Source: Cavia porcellus
Lineage: Eukaryota > Chordata > Mammalia > Rodentia > Caviidae
Direction: 5' to 3'
Length of the DNA stretch: 64,000 nt
NCBI RefSeq assembly: GCF_034190915.1
Contig: NW_026947485.1
Coordinates: forward strand, 129,701,337-129,765,336
The notes beneath the pieces were generated by a model, which was not told where the DNA came from, did no database searches, and saw nothing but the letters and a program-made list of their open reading frames with translations. Shown one piece after another: positions 1 to 12,304 of this stretch. The first letter of the stretch is position 1. The number at the start of each line of letters is the position of its first letter. The position numbers were made by a program, and so were the translations under genes.

Positions 1-603
1 TCTTAACGGAAAGTGCTAACTGCATTATCTTAGAGGCCGAAGGAACAGAATTACAGAAGCCTTCAGGGAAGATGAATAGGCAGATTACAAATTATTCAAA
101 ATATGAAGAAAAATATTATGAAGAAAAATAGTATTTCAGAAGACCTAGAACGAGAGAGTCTTTTTATCTTAAGCAGGTAGAAAATTATTACCTTCTGAGC
201 TGTCAGTGAACAGCTTTAGTAACTCAGCTTCCCCCCAATCTATAAAATAATTGGAATAAGCCTTTGCACTACCATGGGGAGAGAGGAACACATTCGCAGC
301 ATCAGCTGTCTACACTAGTAGTGGGAATTTTATTATTAAATTGTGACATAAAGCTTGACCAGAAAGAAGAAATGCTGGGAAAACATGAAGACACTCTGAA
401 GAGGGGGTGCCGGGGAGCTGGCCCACAGACTGTAGTCACATGAATAAAGGTGGTACCCAAGAAAAGGCATGCTCAAAACGTTCCTTTAATTTCTCTAAAA
501 CTGATCATTTTGCACAAAAATGTAGTTCCAAGAAAGTAAAGCAGCGTTGTATTGCGTGAAACAAGCAACACTCTGCAATTCAGTCCCTTCTCTTGTTTAG
601 TTA

Positions 604-840
604 CTAGTTGCCCCAGACTTTACAAAAACCATCTTTCCCCCACTCTTCTGGGTGATCTTGTTTGAAACGCATTCCCAGATTCTGTCCTTCCTCGATGGGG
701 TCCTCCCCAGAAGCTGAGCAGATTGCGACACCATGCCTACTGTTCTTATCCTTCAGAACTGAGGACCAAAATAGACATTTTTCTTTATAAATTACCACTG
801 GAGTATTCTTTTTTTTTTTGGACCTGGGGATCGAACTCAT
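604..840 (-). other. Unidentified minus-strand reading frame, 78 codons
   Basis: The frame has a lysine-rich start derived from the ID tail, then a stretch ending WGKDGFCKVWGN before a stop. The part upstream of the ID (about 50 residues) looks more protein-like than chance, and half of it is repeated in the inverted arm at 1690-1761. I do not recognise it. It may be a processed-pseudogene fragment or chance. Confidence 0.2.
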
Positions 841-1015
841 GACCTTGCGCTTGCCAAGCAGGCACTTATGCCACTGAGCTAAATCCCTAGCCCCTGATTA
901 TTCTTTTAACAACTTTAAAGCAGACAAGGATGGGAACCAAAAAATGTGTACCTATAATCTTAAATGACTGCAGTGTAATATGTACACACTATCTTGAATA
1001 CTGCTTGTTATTGTT
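683..1015 (+). repeat. Inverted duplication, left arm
   Basis: This 333 bp arm is the reverse complement of 1431-1761. By eye I count two substitutions and a two-base difference in the ID poly(A) tail, over 99% identity. The arm includes a whole ID SINE. To its left the minus-strand frame continues to 604. Confidence 0.9.
809..894 (-). mobile_element. ID SINE (in left inverted arm)
   Basis: tRNA-Ala-like body with A-box (TAGCTCAGTGG form) and B-box (GTTCGATCC), poly(A) on the minus strand. Copied with the inverted duplication. Confidence 0.9.
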
Positions 1016-1430
1016 TAAAATATTAAAATTATTTAAATATATTCTTTAATATTTATATTTTAAAATATCTTTGTATCTGTTGAAGATACTCAAGATGACT
1101 GAGAATCTTGTTAAAAACAGCTTCTGGTTACGCTTATCGAGGGATGAGCCTGAGAGTCTGTATTCTAATGAGCTCCTAGGTAATGCCACCAATGCTGGGT
1201 TCATGGACTACACTTCCACTAAAAGTCTCCCCCATTCTATGCATCTTTCCCTATACATACACCATTGCTATTGACCTCTTGCCTTCCCATATAATGGTAG
1301 TGTTTTGTCAAGTATTTTCCTTGCTCCACCAAAAGAACAGCAGTTAAGAATTTGATTGAAATTGCACTGGTCAAATCAAGGCCCTGAGTTTGATGCCCAG
1401 TACTCATCTCAGAAAAGCAGGGGAAGGGGG

Positions 1431-1761
1431 AACAATAACAAGCAGTATTCAAGATAGTGTGTACATATTACACTGCAGTCATTTAAGATTATAGGTACAC
1501 ATTTTTTGGTTCCCATCCTTGTCTGCTTTAAAGTTGTTAAAAGAATAATCAGGGGCTAGGGATTTAGCTCAGTGACATAAGTGCCTGCTTGGCAAGCGCA
1601 AGGTCATGAGTTCGATCCCCAGGTCCAAAAAAAAAGAATACTCCAGTGGTAATTTATAAAGAAAAATGTCTATTTTGTTCCTCAGTTCTGAAGGATAAGA
1701 ACAGTAGGCATGGTGTCGCAATCTGCTCAGCTTCTGGGGAGGACCCCATCGAGGAAGGACA
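1431..1761 (-). repeat. Inverted duplication, right arm
   Basis: Partner of 683-1015. The arms are separated by 415 bp (1016-1430) of AT-rich sequence without a recognisable feature. Outside the arm ends (683/1761 and 1015/1431) identity stops at once. Confidence 0.9.
1552..1635 (+). mobile_element. ID SINE (in right inverted arm)
   Basis: Same element as at 809-894 in opposite orientation, differing by one base in the A-box region and two in the tail. Confidence 0.9.
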
Positions 1762-2254
1762 AGAAGGCATTAATTAATTTGAGGGCCCTGCCCCTCAGAC
1801 TCTGAACACTGCTACACTGCAGACAAAATGCCTCCGTGAATTTTGGTGGGGACAAATCATATTGAAAACCATTGCAGGTAAGAAAGTCAAGCAACAGGTA
1901 ATTTTCTTCAGTCTCAGTAGACAAGATCTTCCAATTTAGGGAAAGCAAGATGAACAGAAACTTCTCTGCAAAGGTCAAAATGGGATCCCCTGGATGGGAA
2001 TGTTGGGTGATACCACACCCAGCACTGTTGTTAATGGAAATAATGGTCTTGGAAGTGAGTCCACGGCAGTACAAGCCCACGGTCACAGTCAAAATCAAGA
2101 CCAGCATATTCTTGGTGGAGACTGAGGGCACGCACCATGGAGAAACACGGAAGTACAAAGCTAATTGCACAGGCCTGGCCAACACTGAGGCTGAGTGAGA
2201 GCATTCACACAGGATACCCAAAAGGTCCAGCAGAAAATAAAGACTGGGCCACAC
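1727..2254 (-). other. Unidentified minus-strand reading frame, 175 codons
   Basis: One of the longest open frames of the window outside the CpG island. It is hydrophobic at the N-terminus and centre (for example NMLVLILTVTVGLYC), with no recognised domain. Its C-terminal codons run into the right arm of the inverted duplication. No splice-site or family support; could be chance or remains of a retrocopy. Confidence 0.2.
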
Positions 2255-2389
2255 ATGAAGGCTGCATGAAGTTGAAATGCATTCTTCCTATCACTATAGA
2301 GATTCATGAGTACAGACAAGACTTACTGACTTAAAACCGCATGTTCAAGGACAACTACTGCCCAACCATATCTCTTCATTTGTGATGAC

Positions 2390-2716
2390 TAAGCTTGATT
2401 ATGTCCACTTGACGAGTTTTGGGATCCAGAAGCAGGGTGGTGGAACTCACTTATTGTGCCAGGTTCGGTCATGAAGGCATGGTCTTGGGGTCTATGTCCC
2501 GCCCCTCGTTCCTTTTTCTCTGGTGCTGCTGCCCTGCTCTGCTTCCTAGCCATCATGAATTAAGCAGCATCACTCTACTATCACTGTGTTCTTGCTTTGG
2601 GTCCTAAAGACCATGGATTGAATCCCTTGAAACCTGAAAGGTAAATTAAACCTCTCTTCCTTTAAATTGTCGGTACTTGGTATTGTGTCCCAGCAATAGG
2701 AAAATTGAGCAAAGCA
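2390..2716 (+). mobile_element. Solo LTR, ERVL-MaLR type (probable)
   Basis: The 3' part has the MaLR-style end: an AAATTAAACCTCT poly(A)-signal region, then a TATTGTGTCCCAGCAATAG stretch. The 5' part is TGATTATGTCCACTTG-like. No internal retroviral genes are present. Old, diverged. Confidence 0.6.
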
Positions 2717-2719
2717 CCA

Positions 2720-3650
2720 TTAAATTACATAAGAAGCCCTAGAAACTCAAATGTAAAACTAAAGAATTAAAAAAATATGTATTGGTGGCCCTACATTATA
2801 GAGGAGATAAATTTCATCAATTTACCTCACAGAAATCACTCCAGAAAACAAATCAATAAGCAATAACAACAAAAACCTTGATGGAGGGTAGAATCCAGAG
2901 TTGCTACAATATATAACCTACATTGTTTACTTTCAATAAGAAATTATGAGACATGCAAAGAAATAGGAAAAGCAGGTTATAGAGATTTTGAGTATTCATA
3001 GATACTAGAATTTAAAGAGATACTGAAGACCTTAAAGAGGTATTAAAAATGTGTCCTAAGCCAGTATAATGACACATCCCCATAATTCTAGCACTCAGGA
3101 AGCTGAGGCAATAAGACTGCTGCAAGTTCAGGGCCAGCCTGGGCTACTAAATGAGTTCAAGGCTAACCTGAACTGCAGAGTGAAATATTGTCTCAAAAAA
3201 GAAAAAATAACCTGTACCAAGAACTGAAGATGACCTCATATAAAGAAGAAGATTGAACGAATTATAGAGATTCTCAATAAAGAAAAAAATTTAAATCTCA
3301 AAGGAAATTGTAGGGAAAAAAAATTCCCTGTAGGAGCTTGACAGTCTACTGAAGACTGAAGAAAAAATTAGTAATTTAAAATGGATGAATATGTTATCCA
3401 TAACCAAAACTGTAACAAAACATATAACAGGATAAGAGCACAAAGATAAAAGAGTAGAAGAATAAAAAGTAAGAGATAAAAACACACCAAATTTGATGAT
3501 AAACATTGGTATACACATTGAAGAAACTCAACACAGATAAACATAAAGAGATCCACATCAGGATATAACCAAACTACTGAAAGACAAAGTGTTAAAAGCA
3601 GCCAGAAAAAAACAGCTTCTCACAGACAGGTCAATGTCAGTGTGAATAAC
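2720..3650 (+). mobile_element. Old L1 fragment, ORF1 region
   Basis: Matches the ORF1 part of old mammalian L1: a GACATGCAAAGAAATAGGAA stretch at about 2950, and an AAAGCAGCCAGAAAAA stretch before 3620 typical of the ORF1 C-terminal region. Frames are broken. A B1-like SINE sits inside it. Confidence 0.65.
3060..3209 (+). mobile_element. B1-like SINE
   Basis: Has the 7SL-derived blocks CACTCAGGAAGCTGAGGCA and GCCAGCCTGGGCTAC with an internal duplicated ATGAGTTCAAGG part, ending in an A-rich tail. Inserted in the old L1. Confidence 0.85.
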
Positions 3651-5369
3651 AGGTAAGGTGAGACCCGAAGGATGGCAGAGCCACACAGATTCAGGGTTGT
3701 CAACTGAGTTGAGCCTTGAGATAAGAGGCTAAGACTTCCCAGGGCAGAAAAGGGTTGCACATCAGAACTGAAGCACCAGCCTTCTAAACCGTAATGCTGC
3801 CTCAGTTGTGTTATGCAAATTGGTCTTTCTGCATATCCTTCTCTCTGCATATTGCAGAGGTGCTTTCTGGCCTCCTAGCTAGCCTAACTCACAATACTTA
3901 CGTAATTCTTACCATCCTTTAGCTGCTCCCGTCTTCATGAGTTAAATAAAATCTGGGTTAGGTCCTAGGTTGAGGCCTTTATTTTGTGAATCCTCATCAG
4001 GACCAGACTTAGGACCTCTTGGCTGCCCTTAACTATAAATATGTCTTAGTGTCTTTATTCTTACAGTGGGTTGCACTGCAGATAGTAGATTGGAATTAAT
4101 TCACCAGGATTCCAATAATGTTTCTATGGGATTACAAATAAAAACTTCCCGGACCATGGTGAGGATGAGAAAAGGATCTCTCTAGTGGTGCATGCCTGAA
4201 ATCTCAACACTTAGGCAGCTGAAGTAGGAAGAATACCATGAGTTCAAGCAAACAAATTAGAATTCTAGGAAACATGTGTTATCAGATGATAGGCTCCATC
4301 TTATCAGAATCTTTCTGATGACATTCATGATTATTAACAAATGGTTTTTAAAATACTACATAATACACATATGCAATATAATAAGGTGAATTAACATTTG
4401 GAATGATTCAATTCCTATTATTACTTTCCAAAAGGTCAGTAATACAATCATATGTTTGTAAAAGATACATTCAAAGTACAAGGCAGACCAAGGATTTCAA
4501 AACAACGAAGTAGAAAAAGTAAACCAATGTGGCTATATATCCTACACTGCAGTTAAACTTTAGGCAAGTACCATTTCTTAAATTTTAATACAAGATCAAA
4601 GAAGAATACCCACAATTATCTAAAAAGGCCATTAAAATATTTCTTTCTTTTCCAACATTATCTCAGTGTAAGGTTATATTTTGTTTACTTCTAGCAAAAC
4701 AACATATGACGATACATTGAATGCAAATGAGATCTGGAATTCAGCTCACTTCTTTTATGCCAGACATCTGCAAACTATATATATACTTTTAAAAGCTACT
4801 ATTTCAGTAAAATTTTTGTTTTGGAAATAACGTATGGTTTTAAAATTTTGTTTACATGAACATGTAAGGGTTATTGTCAACAAAGTTTAAATACTTAATT
4901 TTACTTCATAATACAATAAGTGCAACTATATATATTTACAGAAATAAAAACTCTTTGAGGAGCTCTGTAATTTTTAAGAGAATGAAGACCTCCCGAAACC
5001 AAATTTTGAGAATTTCTGAGTTAGATAAATGAGAAACAATGATAAGTCAAGTCAGTTATAAGAAGGAACACAGGCAGCCCCTAAAGATACCGAGTTAAAG
5101 ATAGCAACACAGAAATGGAGTCTAAGAGGGCTCTGCATACAACCAGCCCCAAACCTTGTCTCATGCAAAGCTGTGAGTAGCAGAGGTCAGGCTAGCTCAT
5201 TTTTGAGAAACTGTATTGCCTCTGGACATTTCTGAGGGTAGGTATGAATACATGCTAGGGAAGGAGAGAACTGCATATTTAAAAAAAATATAAAGGAATG
5301 TGTTAGTGATTAGATACTTGCATTCTTGAAAGTGAAAAAAATAGTAGGGTAAAGTTTTATAAAGTAAGG
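3651..5369. other. AT-rich non-coding stretch
   Basis: No exon recognised. A truncated B1-like piece lies at about 4184-4250 (GGTGCATGCCTGAAATC, AGCTGAAGTAGGA). The rest shows no feature I can name. If KIAA0825 starts at the CpG island this is its first intron. Confidence 0.5.
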
Positions 5370-5505
5370 AAATCATGTACAGTGGCACACAGCAGTAATC
5401 CCAGCACCAGGGAGGCTGAGGCAGGTGGATTACTGTGAGTTTGATGCCAGCCGGATAATTCAAGGCCAGGTTAAATTATATAGGAGAACCTATCTTAAAA
5501 ACGCC
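5370..5505 (+). mobile_element. B1-like SINE
   Basis: CAGTGGCACACAGCAGTAAT followed by GGGAGGCTGAGGCAGGTGGA and a degenerate 3' half. Confidence 0.85.
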
Positions 5506-5511
5506 ACACAG

Positions 5512-5575
5512 ACAGAGCTAGAGCTAGAGCTAGAGCTAGACTAGAGCTAGACTAGAGCTAGACTAGAGCTGGAGA
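5512..5575. repeat. Short tandem repeat (GAGCTA)n with AGACTAGAGCT variants
   Basis: Four to five GAGCTA hexamers run into three 11-bp AGAGCTAGACT units, immediately after the B1-like element, so the array probably grew from its tail. Confidence 0.85.
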
Positions 5576-6009
5576 GATAAGACTGAGAGAGAGTGACAGA
5601 AAGAGACAGGAGATGGATAAAGAATGCCATGACACAATGAAGCGCTAAGTAATAACTAGAATTTACTAGATATCTAGTAATTAATAGAAATTGAGAACCA
5701 TTCAGTACAATGCTCCTCAAAAACAGCACCTGTCACTCCTCAGTTTAGGTAAACTCTAGACTGAAACTACTGTATCAGCTGTGGCTGCTGGAGGATGTAC
5801 CATAAATGCTGGTCAAGTGGCTGGGCTACTCACCAGGAGCAGCTGGCTGGCTCCCCCACACCCAATGGCCAGCCAGAGAAATCTGTGGCAATCTTTTCAG
5901 GAAAACTTAGCAGACAAATAATGCAACTGACAGAGAAGAAGTATCACATTGACCAACTGGGAGCCCAGAGGAGAGCAAAGAGAAAATTTTTCAGAGAAAC
6001 ATGATATAA

Positions 6010-6165
6010 AATAAAGAGTTCTAAATTTAGATTCTTAAGATCTGGCTTCTGGTTCAAGTCACACGTCCTGAGTAACTGTGCAAGTTAAATCACCTTTTTA
6101 GTCTTCATTTTCACCTGTAAGATAAAGAAGCTTGTCTAAATCCCCTAATTTCAGTTGTGACTGTG
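6010..6165 (+). mobile_element. MIR SINE
   Basis: Ancient CORE-SINE pattern: TTCTGGTTCAAGTCACAC, then AGTAACTGTGCAAGTTAA and TTCATTTTCACCTGTAAGAT. Diverged, as expected of a MIR. Confidence 0.65.
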
Positions 6166-6349
6166 GTTGCCAGTAAAAAATACATTTTGTATCCTGAAAA
6201 ATACACTTATCTAAAACAAGAATGCCAGCTACGACTCACCAAACCAGTTGATGGGTCATAATTTGCTGTAAAAAGCAATGCATTGATAGGCCTCTATAGT
6301 TGTCTATCAAAAAAAAAAGCATAACTTATATAGCTAAATCATGGCAGTG

Positions 6350-6765
6350 GTGTATATTTATCAACAGATGAATGGGTAAAGAGAAAGTGGCAAAAAAATT
6401 AAAAAAGGAAAAAAGAAAGTGTGATATTTATACATACTGGAGAACCACTCTGTCATAAGGATAAATCTGAGTATTTTATAGGAAAATGGATGTACTTTGA
6501 GGCCTTGTAAGTGAAATAAATCAGACACTCAAGTATACATACTGCACAACTTTTCTTCAACAAGAAATTCAAAGTACAAATAATTTAAAAAAAAACAAAA
6601 TAAAAGATGACAGGAAACAGGAAGACAGATCTTTGCAAATGGGAAGGTATCTATAGACGGAAGGAAGAGGAATTTTAAAGAATTGTACATATACCTTAAG
6701 GGTATATACTCCAAACATGTACTAATAAAAATGTTTTTAAAAAGATAAAAATAAAGTAAAAACAA
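6350..6765 (+). mobile_element. L1 3' end
   Basis: The typical L1 end CAACAGATGAATGGGTAAAG at 6362, then a diverged GGAAAATGGATGTACTTTGA and CTTGTAAGTGAAATAAATCA, finishing in an A-rich tail. Truncated copy. Confidence 0.75.
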
Positions 6766-7072
6766 AATGCATGATGTGTGAAACTAATAATTTTGATCCT
6801 TTTAGTCACAGTTAGTTTTGATAAACAAATGGATACTTATATTTTAGCTAATACTTAAGTTATGAATATTAACACTATTCAATTATCTAAGACTGATGTT
6901 TTATGTTTGGGTTAAGTTCTAAAATTTAAGCTGCAGCCCATGTTTAACTCCTAATGTTAAAATCAGTTGCGTTGCAATTTTAATTCTTATTTGGAAATAC
7001 CTTTTGATTCCTTAACTGTTCTTATAACAAAATTCTTCTAAAATATAAGTTACTTTAAAAACATATGCCTCA

Positions 7073-10000
7073 ATTCCAGCAAAGACGGTGGACAGATAAC
7101 AGTTGGATACAGAGGCTCCCTGAGACAGTCAACTTAGAATTCAACATAATACAGCATGGGAAGCCCCAAACAGAGGAAGATGAATTCTCTCATCCCAAGA
7201 AGAAACTCAGGTGAGAAGAACCAATCAAACATACAGTCCCTGTGCTATTATTGGAAGACCTAAAGGTTCAGTGCTCCCGCCGCAGCGGGCAACTTGTCGA
7301 GCCATCAGAGGTCCTGCCACTTTGACTCACTGGAGGAACAGTCACGCTGAGGTCGGTTGACAAGCTGAACGGAGAGCTGAGCAGGTGGGAGAGCCTGCAT
7401 CCACCTGTGTGAGTGACAGGAGTGGAACCATTCCACAGAAAGGGGGCTCCGGCAGACAACATTCTGGGACTGGGCAGGACTGGCAAGTAGAAGGGGTAGC
7501 AGTGACTTCAGTCAGTTGTTCCCTTCCCAAATGGGATTGGGGAATTGAGCTTAGCCTGGGTCATGTGACCTGGCTGAGACCCAATAGGTTATCCGAAATC
7601 AATTCCCTATGTCAGCAGCACACACTAACACAGTGAAGGCCCCAGCAGGTTGACTGACCTGGAGGGGAGGGGCCAGCATATACTGTCCCTGTTTGCAACT
7701 CACTAGCACACTGCAGTGGGAAGGGTCACCTAGCCAGCGTGCTTCAGAAGAACTGCAATCAACAAAGAAAGAAACTGGGGCCTCCTGGAAGAAATAAAAA
7801 AGATGGGAAGAGGAAGCAACAAGAAAAAATCCCCAGATCCCAACGCTGAGAACATTGATCCAGGATGGGTAAATACAAAGGAGAATGAGAACAGCGAACA
7901 AGCAATATCAGACACAGCACCAGTGGACATAAAGAGATACCTTCAGGACCTCCTAGATGATTTCAAAAGTGAAATATTTAACCAAGTAAAGCAAGATATA
8001 AAACAGATTAATAAAAGAGATGCTAAGTACCCCTCAAGAAGACACAGACGGAAGAAGGGAGGAACTCAAACAAAGGAGAGAACCATTTGATGAAGAATAT
8101 AAACAAAATATAGAATACATGAAGCAGATTCAAAGAGATTACCAGGAAATTAAAAACTCTATGGAAAGATGGCAAATCTGCTTGAAAGAAACTAAGGATT
8201 GATTGTCCAAACTGGAGGACAGGTTTGCAATGTGGAATTATGAAATGAAAAACTTTTTAAAAATAACAAGGAAACATGCAGTAACAATACAAAGGCTAGA
8301 CGATGACAAGAGGATGTATAACTTGAGAATGAAGAATGTGAATGAATAAGCAGGGGTCAAACAAAGGAACTACAAAGGCTATTCAGAGAAATAATTAAGG
8401 AAAACTTCCCAAACATATGAAAAGGAAATAATATTCAAATGTATGAGGCATACAGAACTCCAGCCACCTACAAGCAAAACAGAGTTACACCCAGGCATAT
8501 AATAATCAAGATCCCAGAAATTCAATATGAGAACAGAATATTAAAAGCTGTTAGAGACAAGGAACAGATCATCTATAAAGGAAGGCCCATCAGAATAATG
8601 GCAGACTTCTCGACACAGAACATCAAGTCAAGAAGAGCCTAGAGCAAAATATTCCAAGCCCTGAAAGAAAATAACCTCCAGCCCAGATTGATATACTCTG
8701 CTAAACTGTCTCTAGAAATTAATGGAGAAACAAAATGCTTCCAAGACAAAGAGGAACTTGGGAAATTTGCAACCACCAATCCAACTCTATAGAGAATACT
8801 GCAGGGCATTCTAGAGAGAGAGAAAAGTACTAGGATTTCAGGAACAGTGGGAGAGAGGCCTCAATGAATGGAGCAGAAAACAGAATGAAGAAGATAAGCA
8901 GACAACTAGTGGCAAAAAAAGAGCATAACAGAAATGAGGCAGAGAAGGTTGGTTATAATCTTTAATATAGATGGCCTTGATAAACTAAATTTAAAAAAAA
9001 GAACCACACGTGGAGTAGATCAGGAGGTAGGGTCCACTGAGATGCTATTTATAGGAAATACAATTAATATGAAAAAGAGTACATGGACTGAAAATCAAAT
9101 AGGAGAAAACAATGCTTTATGTGACAGAGAACCAGAGTAATAGGGGCAACTAGACCAGTATTTGTGGATAGGTTGGAAAGACAGGCTTTAATAGGTAAAG
9201 GAATACAATTAGAGATCAAGTCCAGGAGACAAGATTTGGAACCACTGAGGTAAATAGCAGGTTGCCCCCCCCCCCATTTACAACCAAGGGCCTTGGTGAG
9301 ACCCAAAAATGCACAGTGTACCCTGGGGAAGTGAAAGGGGAGGGAGAGTCTTTAAAAAGATGGCAGAAGATATTGTTAATAGTGTATTAGGATTTAAAAC
9401 CCACATTACTCACACCACTTTGCTTAGATAGATTTTATTCTGTCCCAGTTTGTCTACTTGCATTAGATTTGAGGGCACAGACAGTTATCCCGAAAACATC
9501 AGGATATAGCACATTAGTCATCTTTAATTTCCTATTAACTTAATTTGGAGCCCTGTATGACTTACACTGTTTTATCATGAGTGATCTTAGTTAAATCTGG
9601 TTTGTTTGATTGCTGTTTGGTATTGAAAGATTTTATTTAAAACTGGTATGATTGATAGTATCAAGTCTGAGAGTATAGGCAACTACACTGAAGATGACAA
9701 GACTCTACAATACACATTCTGGTTTGATAACTACCTGTTTTTGAAGTTTTATACTATATACAAAGTTGTGTTTTTGTTAATACTATTATGTACTGATATA
9801 TTCAATTATACTATGATGATATAGCCAATTCTATTGAAGATAGCAAGAGACAACACAGGAACTATGGTAGAACTCCTTGTACAATGGTCTTTTATGTCTT
9901 TTTAGTTTCATGTGTTTATATATGTTTTGTCTTGCTTTGTCTTGTTTCTCCCTCTAAGATAGAAAGGATAGAAATAATGTTAAGACTAATGCATGTGTAG

Positions 10001-10466
10001 AATCTATAAATGGTTTAAGAGAACTGATCTTATGACACATGATGAAATGAACAAATACTTTGAAGAAAAAGAGACACAAAGTACCCAGTGCTGATCCTGG
10101 AGTGTCATAATGTGACACCCAGCAATAGTATTATTCTGTGTTCAAAGTGAAATTAGCCTGCTTGGGTTTGTTCAATCTCAACATAACTGAAGATATGGAT
10201 AACTGCATGTATGTTTAAGTGTATAGGATTGACAACCTTAATACTAAGTTTTTGTTGGATAATTGAACAGAACTGTTTGCAGTCTCGCTGTTTGAATTCC
10301 TACTTTATATGTTCCACTTTTGTATCTTGAACAACTATTTGTAAGAGGACAATATATAAACATTAACTAGTGATTTCTTACTGTTTATTTTTCCTTTGGA
10401 CGTATGTATTATTTCTACCCATTTTCTGTTTTGTTTAGTCTTTCTTTAAATAAAATTTTAAAAAAG
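7073..10466 (+). mobile_element. Full-length HAL1-like element (L1 with ORF1 only)
   Basis: A non-LTR retrotransposon flanked by a perfect 16-bp target-site duplication, AAAAACATATGCCTCA, at 7057-7072 and 10467-10482. It has a GC-richer 5' UTR (about 7073-7800), an ORF1-type gene (7803-about 8830) and a 1.6 kb AT-rich 3' part ending in an A-rich tail. No endonuclease or reverse transcriptase region is present. That layout is the definition of half-L1 (HAL1) elements, mobilised by L1 in trans. A short NIDGLDKLN string at about 8961 may be a relic of the ORF2 start (weak). Confidence 0.75.
7803..8830 (+). pseudogene. ORF1 of the HAL1-like element, broken
   Basis: L1 ORF1p is an RNA-binding chaperone with a coiled coil, an RRM and a C-terminal domain. 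Here the start frame is open from 7803 to 8090. Homology then moves to another frame near 8030-8090 and meets stops at about 8200 and 8346. The C-terminal domain is clear at 8439-8642 (TPRHIIIKIPEIQYENRILK, then YKGRPIRIMADFS) and in a further frame to about 8790. At least two frameshifts and several stops, so not functional. Confidence 0.8.
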
Positions 10467-10482
10467 AAAAACATATGCCTCA

Positions 10483-10610
10483 GCAGGGTATGATGATACA
10501 CACTTATAGTCCTAGTACTCAGGAGGCTGAAGCAGGAGGATTGTCATGAGTTCAAGGCCAGCCTGAACTACATACCAAGACCTTGTCCCCAGTGAAACAA
10601 AACACCATAT
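10483..10610 (+). mobile_element. B1-like SINE
   Basis: ACTCAGGAGGCTGAAGCAGG and GAGTTCAAGGCCAGCCTGAA. It begins directly at the 3' target-site copy of the HAL1-like element. Confidence 0.9.
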
Positions 10611-11079
10611 ACCTCAAATGTTAATATCAGTGCCTGGCAGCAGGGATTATACTACACATGAGGATGAGAGGAGCTGGCCATAGGCAGTAAAATTCCAATT
10701 GATACTCAATTTCAAGCACACTTGTAAATTTCTGCATATAACCCTGTTGACTATTTTCACCAATAGCTAACATCAAATACTGCGGTGACCTAGGATTTCT
10801 TTGACATCTTTGATTCAAAGTTTCACCAGCAGCATACTTGAAGACTTGTTTGAACAGGAGTCCAGTACTACTCTATCATTTACTCTACTGTTTCCTCCCT
10901 CCTTTTCTTCATAGGTTGTCAAACCTATATTGAGCCCTGAGGGTACTTCCCTCTTACTCCTGGTCCTGCTCTTTTGTCTTTAGTTTTTCTAAAAATATCT
11001 TCCACATAAAATCCCTATTGGCATCTGTTTCTATGGGAATTTCAGCAACCAAATTCTTATAGCATCAGCCCCGATATTA

Positions 11080-11230
11080 AACTCATTCTGTGTACTCATA
11101 TAATCTTCACAAAACCTCTCATTCCCATTTTACAAACAAGAAAACGGCAGAAAAGAAACTTTCTAGCTACCATGCAACTAGTGAGAGTTAGGATTTAAAT
11201 CCAAGTCTGCTGGCTTCAGAGTTGCAGATA
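11080..11230 (-). mobile_element. MIR SINE
   Basis: Reverse-oriented MIR pattern: CTCATATAATCTTCACAAAA, CATTTTACAAACAAGAAAAC, then a GGATTTAAATCCAAGTCTG phrase. Confidence 0.75.
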
Positions 11231-12281
11231 TGTTTTTATTTTAAAATAGCTATATTAAAAAAAAAGGAAAATGGTTTCTGAATAAACTGTGTATGTATAC
11301 ATTTACACATCATCACACTTAATTCTAATAAAATCATGCAGCCACTTTGAGAATTTAGTGACTTCTTCAAAATCATAATTAAATCAATTCATAAATTTGA
11401 CCTTTTACTCAGTCCTCCCCATGAATTCAGCTGTTTACATTATACTGTACTAATTTATCAAAATGACAATTTCTTTCTCTCCTATTAGTATTTACTAAAT
11501 CTTTCTATATGCAATAGATGTTTCCAGCAGTGCACTAAAGTGTTTTTTTTTAAGCCTCTGGATAAAATAAAATCTGGATAAAATCTATATTTGGCTTTGT
11601 TGCCTTTTAGAAAGTAAATGAGAGAGAACATCTCTGCCAACATTATTTGTGAACTCTCATGTGTGATCGAGTGTTCACTGAGCACTCCATAGTCTTGTTT
11701 GATTCACTCTTTTCTTGATCCAGTGCTCCATAAAAATCACAGTAATTTTCCAAGCTCCTACATACCTGAACATACCCACATACATTCCTACCTGACTCCA
11801 TGGGGATGGGGTGAAAAGATGCTTATCTGGAGCCAAGATATGATGAAAGCAACTCACACTTGTAAGGATTCAGAAGAAACCGGTCAGACCAGATGCCTCT
11901 GGAAAGAAAGCAGGATGGATGGGCTACCTCATGGGTCATGTAAGTTTTGCCATGCTTACAAATACCCAGAGCAGGCAGTAAGAAGGGCTGAAATCTAGCT
12001 TATACTCTGGGTGCCTACCTACATGCCCAGCACGCCTGTCACTGGAGAGGAAAGGATGCCTTCCAGAAAGGCTAGCCTCTTACTATTCCATACCAGGTGC
12101 TGTTTGCACAAAGGATCCAAGAAGGCAAAAGGGGGAGAGGGGCTACTGTCTCCTTCCTATCTTCTGCGTTTTGAATCAACTGTAAATATGCTTGTTAAAA
12201 ATTTTAAAAATGTGTCACTGCACATCACAAGTACTGCAAGTGTATGACCCATACATTATCAATTCTCCTATAACACAGAAA

Positions 12282-12304
12282 TATATATATATATATATAT
12301 ATAT
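12282..12304. repeat. (TA)n microsatellite
   Basis: About eleven TA dinucleotides. Confidence 0.95.

Noticed and set aside
7803..8642. Reading frames as a possible host RNA-binding gene
   Set aside because: The C-terminal motif is L1 ORF1p, frames are broken, and the whole lies inside a target-site-flanked element.
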